This document shows, piece by piece, positions 23,240-31,910 of a stretch of 64,000 bases of DNA (position 1 is its first letter; each line of letters opens with the position of its first letter). Position numbers and translations under genes: made by a program. The stretch lies in NCBI GenBank assembly GCA_001305055.1, contig BBZX01000004.1, positions 1 to 64,000 on the forward strand. The letters run 5' to 3'. A model generated the notes under the pieces. That model made no database searches and was not told where the DNA came from. It worked only from the letters and a program-made list of their open reading frames with translations. The stretch is from Clostridia bacterium UC5.1-1C12. Its GTDB lineage: Bacteria > Bacillota_I > Bacilli_A > Erysipelotrichales > Erysipelotrichaceae.

Positions 23240-24573
23240 TACAGCAGACCTCTTTCCATTAAGACAGCGCGGTATTGATCGGCAGCGTCAAAATCCTTTT
23301 CTGCCTTAGCGCGGTTCCAGTTTGCGAAAACACCCTTATCATCATCGCTTAAAACAATTCGATCAAGCTTGATACCTAACACATAAAGCATTTTTTCAAT
23401 CGTAATCACCAAAGAAGTTACACGGCCATAATCAATCTCGCGTGTACGCACCGCCGCATTCAGCTGCTTATTCGTATCAAACAAGGCTTTAAAGGCATTA
23501 GGCGTATTCAAATCATCACTCATCGCATCAAGAAATGCCTGCCAGAGTGGTTCATCCGGATTCCCTGTCAGTTCAATATCTGCAAGGCCCAGCTTAACAT
23601 AAGCCTGTTTCAGTGATGTCTTGATTTTCTCTAATTCTGTCTGCGCTGTTTCAACTGCCTGATCATTCAGATTTAACGGTGCACGGTAATGCGCTGACAG
23701 CATCAGCCATCTTACGACGTTGCCGCCCAACTTTTCCACGATATCTTTTACCCAGATCACATTACCCAAGGATTTAGACATTTTTTCACCATCGATGTTG
23801 ACCATGCCATTATGCAGCCAGTAATTCGCGATATGTGTACCATAAGCAGCTTCAGATTGAGCAATCTCATTTTCATGATGCGGGAATTTAAGATCCATGC
23901 CGCCGCCGTGAATATCAATTTGATGCCGGTGAAATTCATTGTTGATCATAACCACACATTCGCTGTGCCAGCCCGGACGTCCCTTAGACCAAGGTGAATC
24001 CCATTTGATCCCCTCTTCAGTCTTTTTCCATAAGGTAAAGTCAAGCGGGTTTTCCTTTAACGCATTTTCATCGATGCGCGCACCTACCATCAAATCTTCG
24101 ATCTGCTGATTGCTGAGCTGACCATAATCATCAATTTTATTGACTCTGAAATATACATCCCCATCAATTTCATAAGCAAAGCCTTTCTCTACCAACAGCT
24201 TAATAAAATCAATGATTTCATCCATTGTCTCCGTAACCTTTGGCGTCACATCCGGCAGATCCGCATTTAAAGACTGACGATCCGCATTATACGCATTAAT
24301 GAAATGCTCAGTGATCGTTTTTTCATCAACATTCATTTCAATTGCCTTTTTAATGATTTTATCATCAACATCGGTGAAATTGGAAACAAACTTGACCTTG
24401 TAGCCCAACGCTTCAAAAGTCTTTTTTAATGTATCAAACACAATGATCGGACGGGCATTGCCGATATGCGGATAGTTATAAACCGTTGGCCCGCAGACAT
24501 ACATGCTCACTTCATTTTCATCCATCGGTTTAAATGCTTCTACTTTGTTATGCAGACTATTAAATAATTTCAT
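23239..24573 (-). CDS. cysS: Cysteinyl-tRNA synthetase
   Basis: Charges tRNA-Cys. The start is ATG 24573 behind AAAGGAGAG, giving KLFNSLHNKVEAF and 444 aa; a longer in-frame ORF runs back into the T-box and is not coding. Motifs: zinc-site Cys in MYVCGPTVYN, HIGH as PHIGNARP, the cluster DIHGGGMDLKFPHHENE and KMSKSLGN. Intact. Expression is controlled by a cysteine-specific T-box at 24596-24810. Confidence 0.97.
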   Translation of the reverse strand: MKLFNSLHNKVEAFKPMDENEVSMYVCGPTVYNYPHIGNARPIIVFDTLKKTFEALGYKVKFVSNFTDVDDKIIKKAIEMNVDEKTITEHFINAYNADRQSLNADLPDVTPKVTETMDEIIDFIKLLVEKGFAYEIDGDVYFRVNKIDDYGQLSNQQIEDLMVGARIDENALKENPLDFTLWKKTEEGIKWDSPWSKGRPGWHSECVVMINNEFHRHQIDIHGGGMDLKFPHHENEIAQSEAAYGTHIANYWLHNGMVNIDGEKMSKSLGNVIWVKDIVEKLGGNVVRWLMLSAHYRAPLNLNDQAVETAQTELEKIKTSLKQAYVKLGLADIELTGNPDEPLWQAFLDAMSDDLNTPNAFKALFDTNKQLNAAVRTREIDYGRVTSLVITIEKMLYVLGIKLDRIVLSDDDKGVFANWNRAKAEKDFDAADQYRAVLMERGLL

Positions 24574-24595
24574 GTTTCTCTCTCCTTTAACAAAT

Positions 24596-24810
24596 AAAAA
24601 AGCGCCCCTGTATAGAGACGCTTCAACACGCGGTTCCACTCTAATTGAAATAAATTCCACTCTGACCGTTAACGCCGGCAACGTTTCCTTCTACATATCG
24701 AAAGAACCCTAAGAGGTGCATTCAGCAAGTCGCCCATTCAGCGTTTCCACCCTTCCGCTGTCTCTGTAAATCAGCTCTACTGCTTACTATTCCCCTATGA
24801 CTGGTTTGTT
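24596..24810 (-). promoter_or_regulatory. Cys-specific T-box riboswitch upstream of cysS
   Basis: The minus strand contains the invariant T-box sequence AGTGGAACCGCG (24629-24640 region). It is followed by an intrinsic terminator (AGCGTCTC/GGGGCGCT with T-run, 24601-24622). A plausible specifier codon TGC (Cys) lies at 24718-24720 within GAATGCACC, with an AG-rich stem upstream. Uncharged tRNA-Cys should stabilise the antiterminator and switch cysS on. Confidence 0.92.
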
Positions 24811-24816
24811 TAATAT

Positions 24817-24845
24817 AGTATACCAACTATCATCAGAATTTTCAA
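24817..24845 (-). promoter_or_regulatory. Promoter of the cysS transcript
   Basis: TTGAAA (24840-24845), 17-base spacer, TATACT (24817-24822) on the minus strand, just upstream of the T-box. Confidence 0.6.
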
Positions 24846-25069
24846 ATCATTTCTCTTGATAAGAAGTAATACTCAACATTCAGTTTTTCAATAGCCGTAA
24901 CAATTTCAACCAGCTCAACATGATTCTTGTACGTAATTGAGCATTTCTTATGCTGCAGATCGGTATCGATAGCCACAACGCCATCGATTTCCTTTAAGCT
25001 CTGACATAATTCATCAGAATTTTTCTGATTATTCAGCAGCGGTATATAGTATTTAATAACTTTTGTCAT
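24842..25069 (-). CDS. Small HMA-like ferredoxin-fold protein without CxxC, 75 aa
   Basis: The start is ATG 25069, with GGAGG upstream. The pattern IPLLNNQKNSDELCQSLKEI, GVVAIDTDLQHKKCSITY and LVEIVTAIEKLNVEYYF follows the beta-alpha-beta-beta-alpha-beta fold of heavy-metal-associated (HMA) domains. However, the metal-binding CxxC in the first loop is absent (LLNNQKN instead). A lone Cys sits in DELCQS and another in HKKCSI. It may be a structural relative with another ligand. Two inverted repeats just upstream suggest dedicated regulation. Function unknown. Confidence 0.55.
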   Translation of the reverse strand: MTKVIKYYIPLLNNQKNSDELCQSLKEIDGVVAIDTDLQHKKCSITYKNHVELVEIVTAIEKLNVEYYFLSREMI

Positions 25070-25089
25070 AAATTTTCCTCCGAATCTTA

Positions 25090-25110
25090 TATGGACAAAA
25101 CATGTCCATA
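25090..25110. promoter_or_regulatory. Perfect palindrome, candidate operator
   Basis: TATGGACA, 5 bases, TGTCCATA: a perfect 8-bp inverted repeat about 20 bases upstream of the HMA-like gene start, consistent with a repressor site (inference). Confidence 0.45.
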
Positions 25111-25115
25111 GTAGT

Positions 25116-25135
25116 CTACCCAACTTTTAGGGTAG
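25116..25135. promoter_or_regulatory. Second palindrome, candidate operator
   Basis: CTACCC, 8 bases, GGGTAG. TACCC/GGGTA repeats are seen at sites of CsoR-type metal sensors, but the match is too short to assign. The next 260 bases up to the gap terminator hold nothing recognisable. Confidence 0.35.
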
Positions 25136-25398
25136 GTGTTCATTTTATTATATGAATTTAAAAAAATAAAAGGAAAATTTTAACATTTTTAGTAATTAAT
25201 TAATGTTATTAGAGCAATTTACATAAAAAAGCCCTTACTTAACCATTATTTTGTGAAGTTCACCTGATGTTTTAACTAATTATTACGAGTGCTGAACAGT
25301 TAACATAATTAATTAAAAGCAGGAAAGTGCTTCCTTGAATGTATTTCATTTGTGATTAAAATAATAAAGCAAAAATTTTACATAATATTTTACACAAT

Positions 25399-25425
25399 AA
25401 AAAGGATGACCGTTTCCGATCACCC
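25399..25425 (-). terminator. Terminator of gap
   Basis: A 9-bp stem (GGGTGATCG with CGGTCATCC, two G-U pairs) with a GAAA tetraloop and T-run, 17 bases after the gap stop codon. Confidence 0.85.
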
Positions 25426-25441
25426 CTGTATGTTCAGTGAA

Positions 25442-26455
25442 TTAAGCTAATTCAGAGAAATATTTGATAGTTCTAACCATTTGGCTAGTGTATGAATTTT
25501 CATTATCGTACCAAGAAACAACCTGAACCTGAGTAGTTCCGTTTTCCATCTTGTGTACCATTGTTTGAGTTGCATCGAATAATGAACCGTATTTGATACC
25601 GATAACATCAGAAGAAACAATTTCGTCTTCGTTGTAACCGAATGATTCATTAGCAGCAGCCTTCATAGCAGCATTTACTTGATCAACAGTTACTTCACCG
25701 TTAACAACAGCTACTAAGATAGTAGTTGAACCTGTAGGAACAGGAACACGCTGTGCAGAACCGATCAGTTTGCCGTTCAATTCAGGAATTACTAAACCGA
25801 TTGCTTTAGCAGCGCCTGTTGAGTTAGGAACGATGTTAACTGCAGCAGCACGAGAACGTCTTAAATCACCTTTTCTTTGAGGTCCGTCTAATGTCATTTG
25901 GTCACCAGTGTATGCGTGAACAGTAGTCATGATACCACTTTGAATCGGTGCTAAGTCATTTAATGCTTTAGCCATAGGAGCTAAGCAGTTAGTAGTACAA
26001 GAAGCTGCAGAAATCACTGTATCTTCTGGTTTTAAAATGTTGTGGTTTACATTGTAAACAACTGTAGGCAGATCGTTTCCTGCTGGAGCAGAGATAACAA
26101 CTTTACGAGCGCCTGCAGCGATATGAGCAGAAGCTTTTTCTTTAGAAGTATAGAAACCAGTACATTCAAGTACAACGTCTACACCTAATTTACCCCAAGG
26201 TAAGTTCTTAGCGTCAGCTTCCTTGTAGATTTCGATAGTTTTTCCGTCAACTGTGATTGATGATTCACCAGCTGTAACTTTGTCAGCTAAACCATATGTG
26301 CCTTGTGCTGAATCATATTTTAATAAGTGAGCAAGCATCTTAGGGCTAGTCAAATCGTTGATAGCTACAACTTCGTAACCTTCAGCACCGAACATTTGTC
26401 TGAATGCTAAACGACCGATACGTCCAAATCCATTAATAGCAACTTTTACTGTCAT
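25442..26455 (-). CDS. gap: Glyceraldehyde-3-phosphate dehydrogenase
   Basis: Glycolytic oxidation and phosphorylation of glyceraldehyde-3-phosphate with NAD. Intact, 337 aa. N-terminal NAD fold [16 protein letters not shown], catalytic Cys in [15 protein letters not shown], and [15 protein letters not shown] at the C-terminus. AAAGGAGG lies before the ATG. It is monocistronic with a strong promoter and terminator, and its codon use is biased towards favoured codons, as expected of a highly expressed gene. Confidence 0.97.
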   Translation of the reverse strand: MTVKVAINGFGRIGRLAFRQMFGAEGYEVVAINDLTSPKMLAHLLKYDSAQGTYGLADKVTAGESSITVDGKTIEIYKEADAKNLPWGKLGVDVVLECTGFYTSKEKASAHIAAGARKVVISAPAGNDLPTVVYNVNHNILKPEDTVISAASCTTNCLAPMAKALNDLAPIQSGIMTTVHAYTGDQMTLDGPQRKGDLRRSRAAAVNIVPNSTGAAKAIGLVIPELNGKLIGSAQRVPVPTGSTTILVAVVNGEVTVDQVNAAMKAAANESFGYNEDEIVSSDVIGIKYGSLFDATQTMVHKMENGTTQVQVVSWYDNENSYTSQMVRTIKYFSELA

Positions 26456-26484
26456 TTTAAAAGTCCTCCTTTTATAACAATATT

Positions 26485-26512
26485 ATTATACGATATTTTA
26501 TAGAAATGTCAA
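26485..26512 (-). promoter_or_regulatory. Strong promoter of gap
   Basis: TTGACA (26507-26512) and TATAAT (26485-26490), both perfect consensus, with a 16-base spacer on the minus strand. Confidence 0.75.
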
Positions 26513-26590
26513 TTGTGAAGTCTTTCACTTTAGCCTTTTTGTATTAAACATGTTCCTATGTGCATACTCTATAAAGATTGGAGGGATTTA

Positions 26591-27160
26591 ATGAGTTTTA
26601 TACCCACAGTTATTGAGCGTTCAGCGAATGTTGAACGGGTCTATGACTTATACTCCTGTTTATTAAAGGAACGAATTATTTTATGTGTCGGTGAAGTAAA
26701 TGATGAGATGGCAGCCTCTGTCACCGCCCAGCTTTTATATCTGTCATCACTGAATAATGATGATATTTTAATGTATATCAATTCACCCGGCGGCAGTATT
26801 TCCAGCGGCTTGGCTATCTATGATGTTATGAACCACATCAGCTGCGATGTGTCAACGATCGGCATGGGCTGCTGCGCGAGCATGGCTTCTATCTTACTGG
26901 CAGCCGGCACAAAAGGCAAGCGGCTAATCCTGAGTAACTGTGAAGTAATGATTCACCAGCCTATCGGTAATTCACAAGGACAAGCCAGCGACATGGAGAT
27001 TGCGACCCGTCATATCCTAAAGGTACAGCGAAATATCTATAATATCTTAGCTCAACGCTGCGGTAAGCCCTATGACATGATTAAACATGACTGTGACCGT
27101 GATTGTTACTTAAGCGCTGAAGATGCTTTAGCTTATGGAATTGTGGATAAAATCGTATAG
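26591..27160 (+). CDS. clpP: ATP-dependent Clp protease proteolytic subunit
   Basis: Serine protease subunit that forms the barrel used by ClpX/ClpC unfoldases. ATG 26591 follows GGAGGG; the in-frame upstream ATG is not preferred. The product is 189 aa. The triad falls at the standard numbering: Ser97 (in CASMAS), His122 (VMIHQP) and Asp171 (DRDCYLS). NSPGGSISSGLAIYD is the conserved strand. The residues before the nucleophile are GMGCCA instead of the usual GQAA, an unusual cysteine pair. It is transcribed opposite to its neighbours and ends at a bidirectional terminator. Confidence 0.95.
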   Translation: MSFIPTVIERSANVERVYDLYSCLLKERIILCVGEVNDEMAASVTAQLLYLSSLNNDDILMYINSPGGSISSGLAIYDVMNHISCDVSTIGMGCCASMASILLAAGTKGKRLILSNCEVMIHQPIGNSQGQASDMEIATRHILKVQRNIYNILAQRCGKPYDMIKHDCDRDCYLSAEDALAYGIVDKIV

Positions 27161-27172
27161 TAATATAGAAAT

Positions 27173-27205
27173 AAAAAGGGCATCTGTGCGACCAGATGCC
27201 TTTTT
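27173..27205. terminator. Bidirectional terminator between clpP and the PTS operon
   Basis: GGCATCTG/CAGATGCC stem flanked by AAAAAG and CTTTTT, placed between two converging genes. Confidence 0.85.
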
Positions 27206-27252
27206 CTTATGTTTAGATAGAAATTAATAATTTATGAGAGTTTTATTTACTC

Positions 27253-28119
27253 TTATGCGTGCCAAGGAACTGAAATCAACGCTGTGTAATCGCCGGACCA
27301 GATACCAACAGCACATCCAACGATACCGATAACCAGTAACAGAAGGATACATTGAATAGGTTTCCAGCCTTTTTTAGATAACAGATACCAGCACATGCAA
27401 GTTAATGCAAATGGCAGCATGCAAGGCAGAATTGTATCTAATTTTTCTTGCAGACTAATTACAGATTCACCATTAGGGATATTGATACCGAATTGAGTAC
27501 CGCCGCCGAAGTTAGCAATTAAAGCACCAACAACGAATACACCAAGAATTGAAGCTGAACGAGTCAGTTCTTTAGCATTCTTAGTCATGATACCAATAGC
27601 ACTAGTACCTAAATCATATGCCCAATACATCAGCCAGAAACGGATAGCCATTTCTACGCCGAATGCGATAATGAAGAATAAGATTGGTCCAAGAATATTG
27701 CCTTCCATAGCCATAGGAGCTGTAACACCGGCAACGATAGGAATTAATGTAAACCAGAATAATGAGTCACCAATACCGCCTAAAGGTCCCATTGCAGCAA
27801 CACGTACTGAACGGATTGTAGCGATATCAGCTTTTTGTTGTTCTAATGAAAGAACGATACCCATAACAAATGTTACGAAGAATGGGTGAGTATTGAAGAA
27901 TTCCATATTATGAGTCATTGAAGCTGCTAAATCTTCTTTGTTTGTATGGATCTTCTGAAGACCTGGTAACATTGACCATAACCATCCGCAAGCCTGCATT
28001 CTTTCATAGTTGAATGAAGCCTGTAATTGGCAAGACAACCAAACCATTTTATTTAAAGTTGCTTTATCCAGCTTAGCAGCCGGAGTCAAATCCTTATATT
28101 GAGTTGCATTAGATGCCAT
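27253..28119 (-). CDS. PTS mannose-family component IID
   Basis: Membrane subunit of a mannose/fructose/sorbose-type phosphotransferase permease. ATG 28119 is chosen because GGAGG lies upstream and it overlaps the IIC stop by 11 bases; the longer ORF start is inside IIC. The product is about 288 aa. Conserved parts include LQASFNYERMQACGW, MEFFNTHPFFVTFVMGI, VAAMGPLGGIGDSLFW and four to five membrane helices towards the C-terminus (CILLLLVIGIVGCAVGI). Third gene of IIB-IIC-IID. Sugar specificity cannot be read from this subunit. Confidence 0.92.
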   Translation of the reverse strand: MASNATQYKDLTPAAKLDKATLNKMVWLSCQLQASFNYERMQACGWLWSMLPGLQKIHTNKEDLAASMTHNMEFFNTHPFFVTFVMGIVLSLEQQKADIATIRSVRVAAMGPLGGIGDSLFWFTLIPIVAGVTAPMAMEGNILGPILFFIIAFGVEMAIRFWLMYWAYDLGTSAIGIMTKNAKELTRSASILGVFVVGALIANFGGGTQFGINIPNGESVISLQEKLDTILPCMLPFALTCMCWYLLSKKGWKPIQCILLLLVIGIVGCAVGIWSGDYTALISVPWHA

Positions 28120-28912
28120 CACTGAATCCTCCATTTCCGCTGCCTGCATTTTCTTTGATGCGAACATTAGTTGTGTAGTCAAAGATTGCAATAGCTACAC
28201 CGATGAATGCTAATAATACTAAAGTTGCAGAAGATACGCTTGTAGTTCCAAGTACGATCGCACCTGCGAAACCAGCAAGCAGGAAGCCCCAAAGTTCGCC
28301 GGAAAGCATGATTTTCATCAGAATAGCGAAACCGACGAAACGCATCATACCACCAGCAACACTTAAGCCGCCCATAAACCAGCTGAACTGTGTACTGAAT
28401 GCTTCAAGAGCTGGAGCAACAGCTGTGCCGCCAACGTAAGCAACTACTGAAATGATTGCGAATAATGCGCCTAACAGACCCATTGAGATAAAGTTAACTT
28501 GAACGATACCTGCAGGATTTGCTTCTTCAGCTGCTTTATCAGCTTTAGCCATAAGACCAGACATAACAGTAAATGTTAATGTAACTGCATAACCACCGAA
28601 TACTGAGAATACGATTGCAGCTCCAAGAGCAGCATTGATATCCATGTTAGCACGAACAGCAAAGATCATACCAACGATACCGCCGATGATTGCGTTAGGT
28701 GGCTGAGCGCCGCCTACCGGCATGTTACCAACCATCATTAATTCATAAGTTCCGCCTAAAACTAAGCCAGTGTTCAAGTCGCCTAAGATTGCACCGATTA
28801 AAGTACAGTTGATAATAGGTCTTGAAATGATCTCAGTTAAAGAGAACTGGTCAATAGCCATAATGAATGTCAATACAGCTAAAAGGATGACCTGAATAAT
28901 ATTAATCTCCAT
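28109..28912 (-). CDS. PTS mannose-family component IIC
   Basis: Sugar-translocating membrane subunit, 267 aa, intact. Starts EINIIQVILLAVLTFIMAID and has the family marker LVLGGTYELMMVGNMPVGGA followed by PPNAIIGGIVG; seven or so hydrophobic segments. It belongs to the sorbose/N-acetylgalactosamine branch (AgaW/SorA-like) judging by TEIISRPIINCTLIGAILGD, though this is a family-level judgement. Overlaps IID. Confidence 0.92.
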   Translation of the reverse strand: MEINIIQVILLAVLTFIMAIDQFSLTEIISRPIINCTLIGAILGDLNTGLVLGGTYELMMVGNMPVGGAQPPNAIIGGIVGMIFAVRANMDINAALGAAIVFSVFGGYAVTLTFTVMSGLMAKADKAAEEANPAGIVQVNFISMGLLGALFAIISVVAYVGGTAVAPALEAFSTQFSWFMGGLSVAGGMMRFVGFAILMKIMLSGELWGFLLAGFAGAIVLGTTSVSSATLVLLAFIGVAIAIFDYTTNVRIKENAGSGNGGFSDGI

Positions 28913-28942
28913 GTATTATTTCTCCCTTTCACTTTTTCAAGT

Positions 28943-29419
28943 TTATTTAAATAATTTATTGATGTCTTCAGGTGCTGTATCCGGAACACGTCTGATTTCC
29001 AGTTCAACGCCCAAATCCTGCAATTTTTTGAATGCAGCAACGTCAGCATCGTCAACAGCAACCGATGTGGCAACTTGGCGTTTGCCGTCAGCCATATGCA
29101 TGTTTCCGATGTTAACCTTCTTGATTGGCACACCGCCTTCAACAAGTCTTAATACATCCTGTGGATTTTCACAGATAATGAAAATTTTCTGAGCAGGACT
29201 GGCCTTGTCAATGATCGCGCAAGTTTTTTCAATAGTGAAATATCTTGTTTGAGCATAACTTGGAGCAGCCATGTTCATCAGGCTTTGTCTCAGTTCGTCT
29301 TTAGCAACATTATCATTAGCAACTAATAATAAGTTAACGCCGAGAACACCTGACCACATAGTAGCGACTTGCCCGTGAATTAAACGGTTGTCAATTCTAG
29401 TGAGTACGATATTTGGCAT
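28943..29419 (-). CDS. PTS mannose-family component IIB
   Basis: Cytoplasmic phosphocarrier, 158 aa, intact. The phosphorylated histidine is in TRIDNRLIHGQVATMW near residue 15. GVPIKKVNIGNMHM is the conserved core strand. First gene of the IIB-IIC-IID operon, divergent from the AraC-type regulator gene. The matching IIA is 2 kb away at 31468, in the agaS operon. Confidence 0.93.
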   Translation of the reverse strand: MPNIVLTRIDNRLIHGQVATMWSGVLGVNLLLVANDNVAKDELRQSLMNMAAPSYAQTRYFTIEKTCAIIDKASPAQKIFIICENPQDVLRLVEGGVPIKKVNIGNMHMADGKRQVATSVAVDDADVAAFKKLQDLGVELEIRRVPDTAPEDINKLFK

Positions 29420-29486
29420 TCTACTCTCTCCTTTCTATCTTAAACATGAAGTTGATATGCTTAGACCTTGATGAGGGGGCTAAGCA

Positions 29487-29500
29487 AGTAAACCCTTTCA
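29487..29500 (-). promoter_or_regulatory. Candidate cre site (CcpA)
   Basis: TGAAAGGGTTTACT on the minus strand matches 12 of 14 positions of the cre consensus WGWAARCGYTWWCA. It lies about 70 bases upstream of the IIB start. Confidence 0.35.
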
Positions 29501-29705
29501 CTTCGCTTCAATTCTATGTCAGTTCAATCATTTTTTCTTTACACTTTTTATTGAATCCTTTGTACTTTTTAACAATTCAAAAACTTATTTTTACATTTTT
29601 TTATACTCATCCTAATTTTTTTATGAAAATTGCTGTATCACACAAATTTCACACAGTTAATCAAGCGAGCGGTGAAAAATTCACATTTCTTACAGAAAAC
29701 GGCGA

Positions 29706-29719
29706 TGTAAGCGCTTTAA
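29706..29719 (+). promoter_or_regulatory. Candidate cre site (CcpA)
   Basis: TGTAAGCGCTTTAA matches 13 of 14 positions of the cre consensus, with the invariant central CG. It lies in the divergent region between IIB and the AraC-type regulator. Confidence 0.5.
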
Positions 29720-29929
29720 ACGGTTGATCCTGCTAAGCCGATACATCCGCTTCATTCACGTGCGGAAAAATTTACATGTTTTTTTTATCAATTTATTGAG
29801 TTTGAAGATTGCATTATATTCAAAAAAACGCTGAATTATTCCAAAAATTTTACTTTTGCCAATTTATACAAATTTATTACTAAAATGTGCAAATTATTGA
29901 GTCTTCGTATTCCCTTCGTTTTTTAAATT

Positions 29930-29938
29930 TGCTATACT
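29930..29938 (+). promoter_or_regulatory. Extended -10 promoter of the AraC-type regulator
   Basis: TGCTATACT (TG-n-TATACT) about 20 bases before the start codon; no good -35 is seen, as is common for extended -10 promoters. The short leader leaves room for AAGGGGG as ribosome-binding site. Confidence 0.4.
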
Positions 29939-29959
29939 AATCATAAGGGGGATTCTCAA

Positions 29960-31134
29960 ATGTTTAATAAAACCACCAGTTATATTTTCAATCGCTACGG
30001 CGAGATCATTAATGATCTGTCAAGACGCCAAACGATTAAGATGCAGCATCAGAATTTTAAATTAAAAAATAAATCTATTACGAACTTCAACGTTTACAAT
30101 GATGATGTGATTTTGAAAGTAACCTCCGGTATTGTAATGCTGGTCGTAACGCTTGATCCTGATTCAGCTGAAATGGAGAAATTCGTCATCCACCGAATGA
30201 TTAAAATCAAACGCGGTGTCTTTTTCAATCTGATCAGCATCACGTCTTCTGCGAAGTTGAAATGGTTTGTGAATTCGGCACCAAGAAACGAACGGTTGAT
30301 TACACCTTCTCAACAGCACCGATCGAATATGAAAGAGTGATTCCAACCGTTGAAATACCGGAAATTTATGCTTATTATTATCAGGTCCGCAATGCTAATT
30401 ATCTGTTCCCTGGTGAAAGTCATACGTTCTGGGAGCTGACATTCATTGATAACGGCACCTTAAATACAACGATCGACAACGAGGATTATCAGCTGCGTAA
30501 CTTTGATCTAATATTATACGCGCCGAATCAGTTTCATACTCAGTCCACCGGCATGCATGAATCATGCTCCTATTTAACTATACTGTTTGAGATGAATATC
30601 AGCGACCCATCACTGATCAGCAACCGCATCTTCAGTTCACACCGCGACATTCACAATGCTCTCAATAATTTCATTAAAGTCAGCGGCAATGAGTTATACT
30701 TTGACAATGATTTAATGATTTGTTATCTGAAAGAACTGATTATTAAACTGCTTCAATATGATTTCCTGCAAACTACGCCGATTGCTTCAACGCCGATGCA
30801 GCAGCGGTTTGAAAATGAGATACTGAATGAAATTATCATTTATATCAACGAAAATATCTATCAGTCTTTAACCATTGAAGAAATCTGCCACAAATTCTCA
30901 ATCAGCCGCTCTTCATTGCAGACCTTATTTAAAAATAATCTCAATGTAGCGCCTAAGCAATATATCAGTGATCTGAAGCTTAATAAGAGTAAGCTGCTGA
31001 TCAAGGAGTCAATGTATACGATATCGGAAATAAGCAGTATGCTTGGCTTTGCAAGTATACACTATTTTTCAAGAAAATTTAAACAGCAGTTTGGACTTAC
31101 ACCAACTGATTACGCAAAAACAATCTATAACTAA
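29960..31134 (+). CDS. AraC-family transcriptional regulator (one-base break)
   Basis: ATG 29960 follows AAGGGGG. The N-terminal part is a long cupin-like sensor region, interrupted near 30225 where one T of a T-run is missing. With it restored, FFQSDQHHVFCEVEMVCEFG links the two open segments. The middle contains ESHTFWELTFIDNGTL and LILYAPNQFHTQ, the AraC-type cupin. The C-terminal double helix-turn-helix reads LTIEEICHKFSISRSSLQ and YTISEISSMLGFASIHYFSR, ending QQFGLTPTDYAK. About 391 aa, long for the family. Placed between two converging or diverging PTS operons, it is the likely local activator, sensing the sugar or its phosphate (inference). Confidence 0.88.
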
Positions 31135-31156
31135 AAACACCTCCGCTGAGGTGTTT
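31135..31156. terminator. Bidirectional terminator
   Basis: AAACACCTC/GAGGTGTTT stem with a 4-base loop between the converging AraC-type gene and yajC. Confidence 0.8.
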
Positions 31157-31189
31157 CTATTTATTATTTACTTTTTTCTCTCTATTACC

Positions 31190-31462
31190 TTAAACTATCG
31201 GTGTGATCATGAACCTTGAAACAGTAATTACCACATCTTTGGCAATCTCAATTTTACATGTTTCCTGACCGGCAGATAGGATCTTAGCCTGAATGCCATT
31301 GAATGAGCAAGGCTTACCCGGCTTAATCAAAGCATCCATCTGAATTAATGCCTCGCGTCTTTTCTTCATCATATTGCGGCTGTATAGGAAATAAGCCAGT
31401 ATCAGAACCGCAGTCAAGACGATGAAGGTCAGGGCTGACCACCCAATCACTTCCCAATTCAT
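31190..31462 (-). CDS. yajC: YajC-family membrane protein in a PTS operon
   Basis: 90 aa with one N-terminal membrane helix (GWSALTFIVLTAVLILAYFLY) and a small cytoplasmic beta domain (PGKPCSFNGIQAKILSAG, VVITVSRFMITPIV) of the YajC type. YajC is usually a SecDF accessory, but in streptococcal glycosaminoglycan PTS operons a YajC-like gene is also found within the PTS cluster. Here it follows IIA by 5 bases, so the PTS-linked form applies. Its role in sugar uptake is not known. Confidence 0.72.
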   Translation of the reverse strand: MNWEVIGWSALTFIVLTAVLILAYFLYSRNMMKKRREALIQMDALIKPGKPCSFNGIQAKILSAGQETCKIEIAKDVVITVSRFMITPIV

Positions 31463-31467
31463 GCTGA

Positions 31468-31896
31468 TTAAATACCTTCTTCTGCTTCGTTTTGTTCAAC
31501 TGGTTTGAACTCATATTTAACAACTTGATCCTTACCAGTATTTACTGCCATATCAGCTAATGATTCTAATTCATTAACAAATTGACGAGCCATTGAAATT
31601 TCCACAAGCATCGGCAGATTTGTACCGCCAATTACTTTTACATTGCCGCGCGCAGCACCGCATACAACCGCTGTCTTGAACGGAGAACCGCCAGCCAAAT
31701 CAGAAAGAACTAAAATACCTTCACAATCTTTCAATTCATCCATTGCCTTATTCAATTCTCTTTCCAAATCATCCACAGAGAATTCCTGAACAAAGTCAAC
31801 ATATTTATAATTCTGCTGTTCGCCGCCGATTAAGTTCAATGAACTTGTTAATCCTGAACCAAAATGTCCATGTCCTGTTACAATAATTCCGATCAT
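31468..31896 (-). CDS. PTS mannose-family component IIA
   Basis: 142 aa, intact. The phosphorylated His is His9 or His11 in IVTGHGHFGSG, and LSDLAGGSPFKTAV is the conserved dimer strand. It accepts phosphate from HPr and passes it to IIB (28943). It lies 14 bases after agaS, ahead of yajC. Confidence 0.93.
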   Translation of the reverse strand: MIGIIVTGHGHFGSGLTSSLNLIGGEQQNYKYVDFVQEFSVDDLERELNKAMDELKDCEGILVLSDLAGGSPFKTAVVCGAARGNVKVIGGTNLPMLVEISMARQFVNELESLADMAVNTGKDQVVKYEFKPVEQNEAEEGI

Positions 31897-31910
31897 AGTA
31901 TTTTCCTCTC

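Larger units (their letters stand above)
29420..29959. other. Divergent control region of the PTS operon and AraC regulator
   Basis: 540 bases without a supported gene between the divergent IIB and AraC-type genes. It contains two cre-like sites and an extended -10 for the regulator. The AT-rich centre probably also holds activator sites, but I cannot define them. Confidence 0.6.

Noticed and set aside
29420..29640. Sigma-54 promoter for the mannose-type PTS operon
   Set aside because: No GG(N10)GC -24/-12 element found, and the local regulator is AraC-type, not LevR-type.
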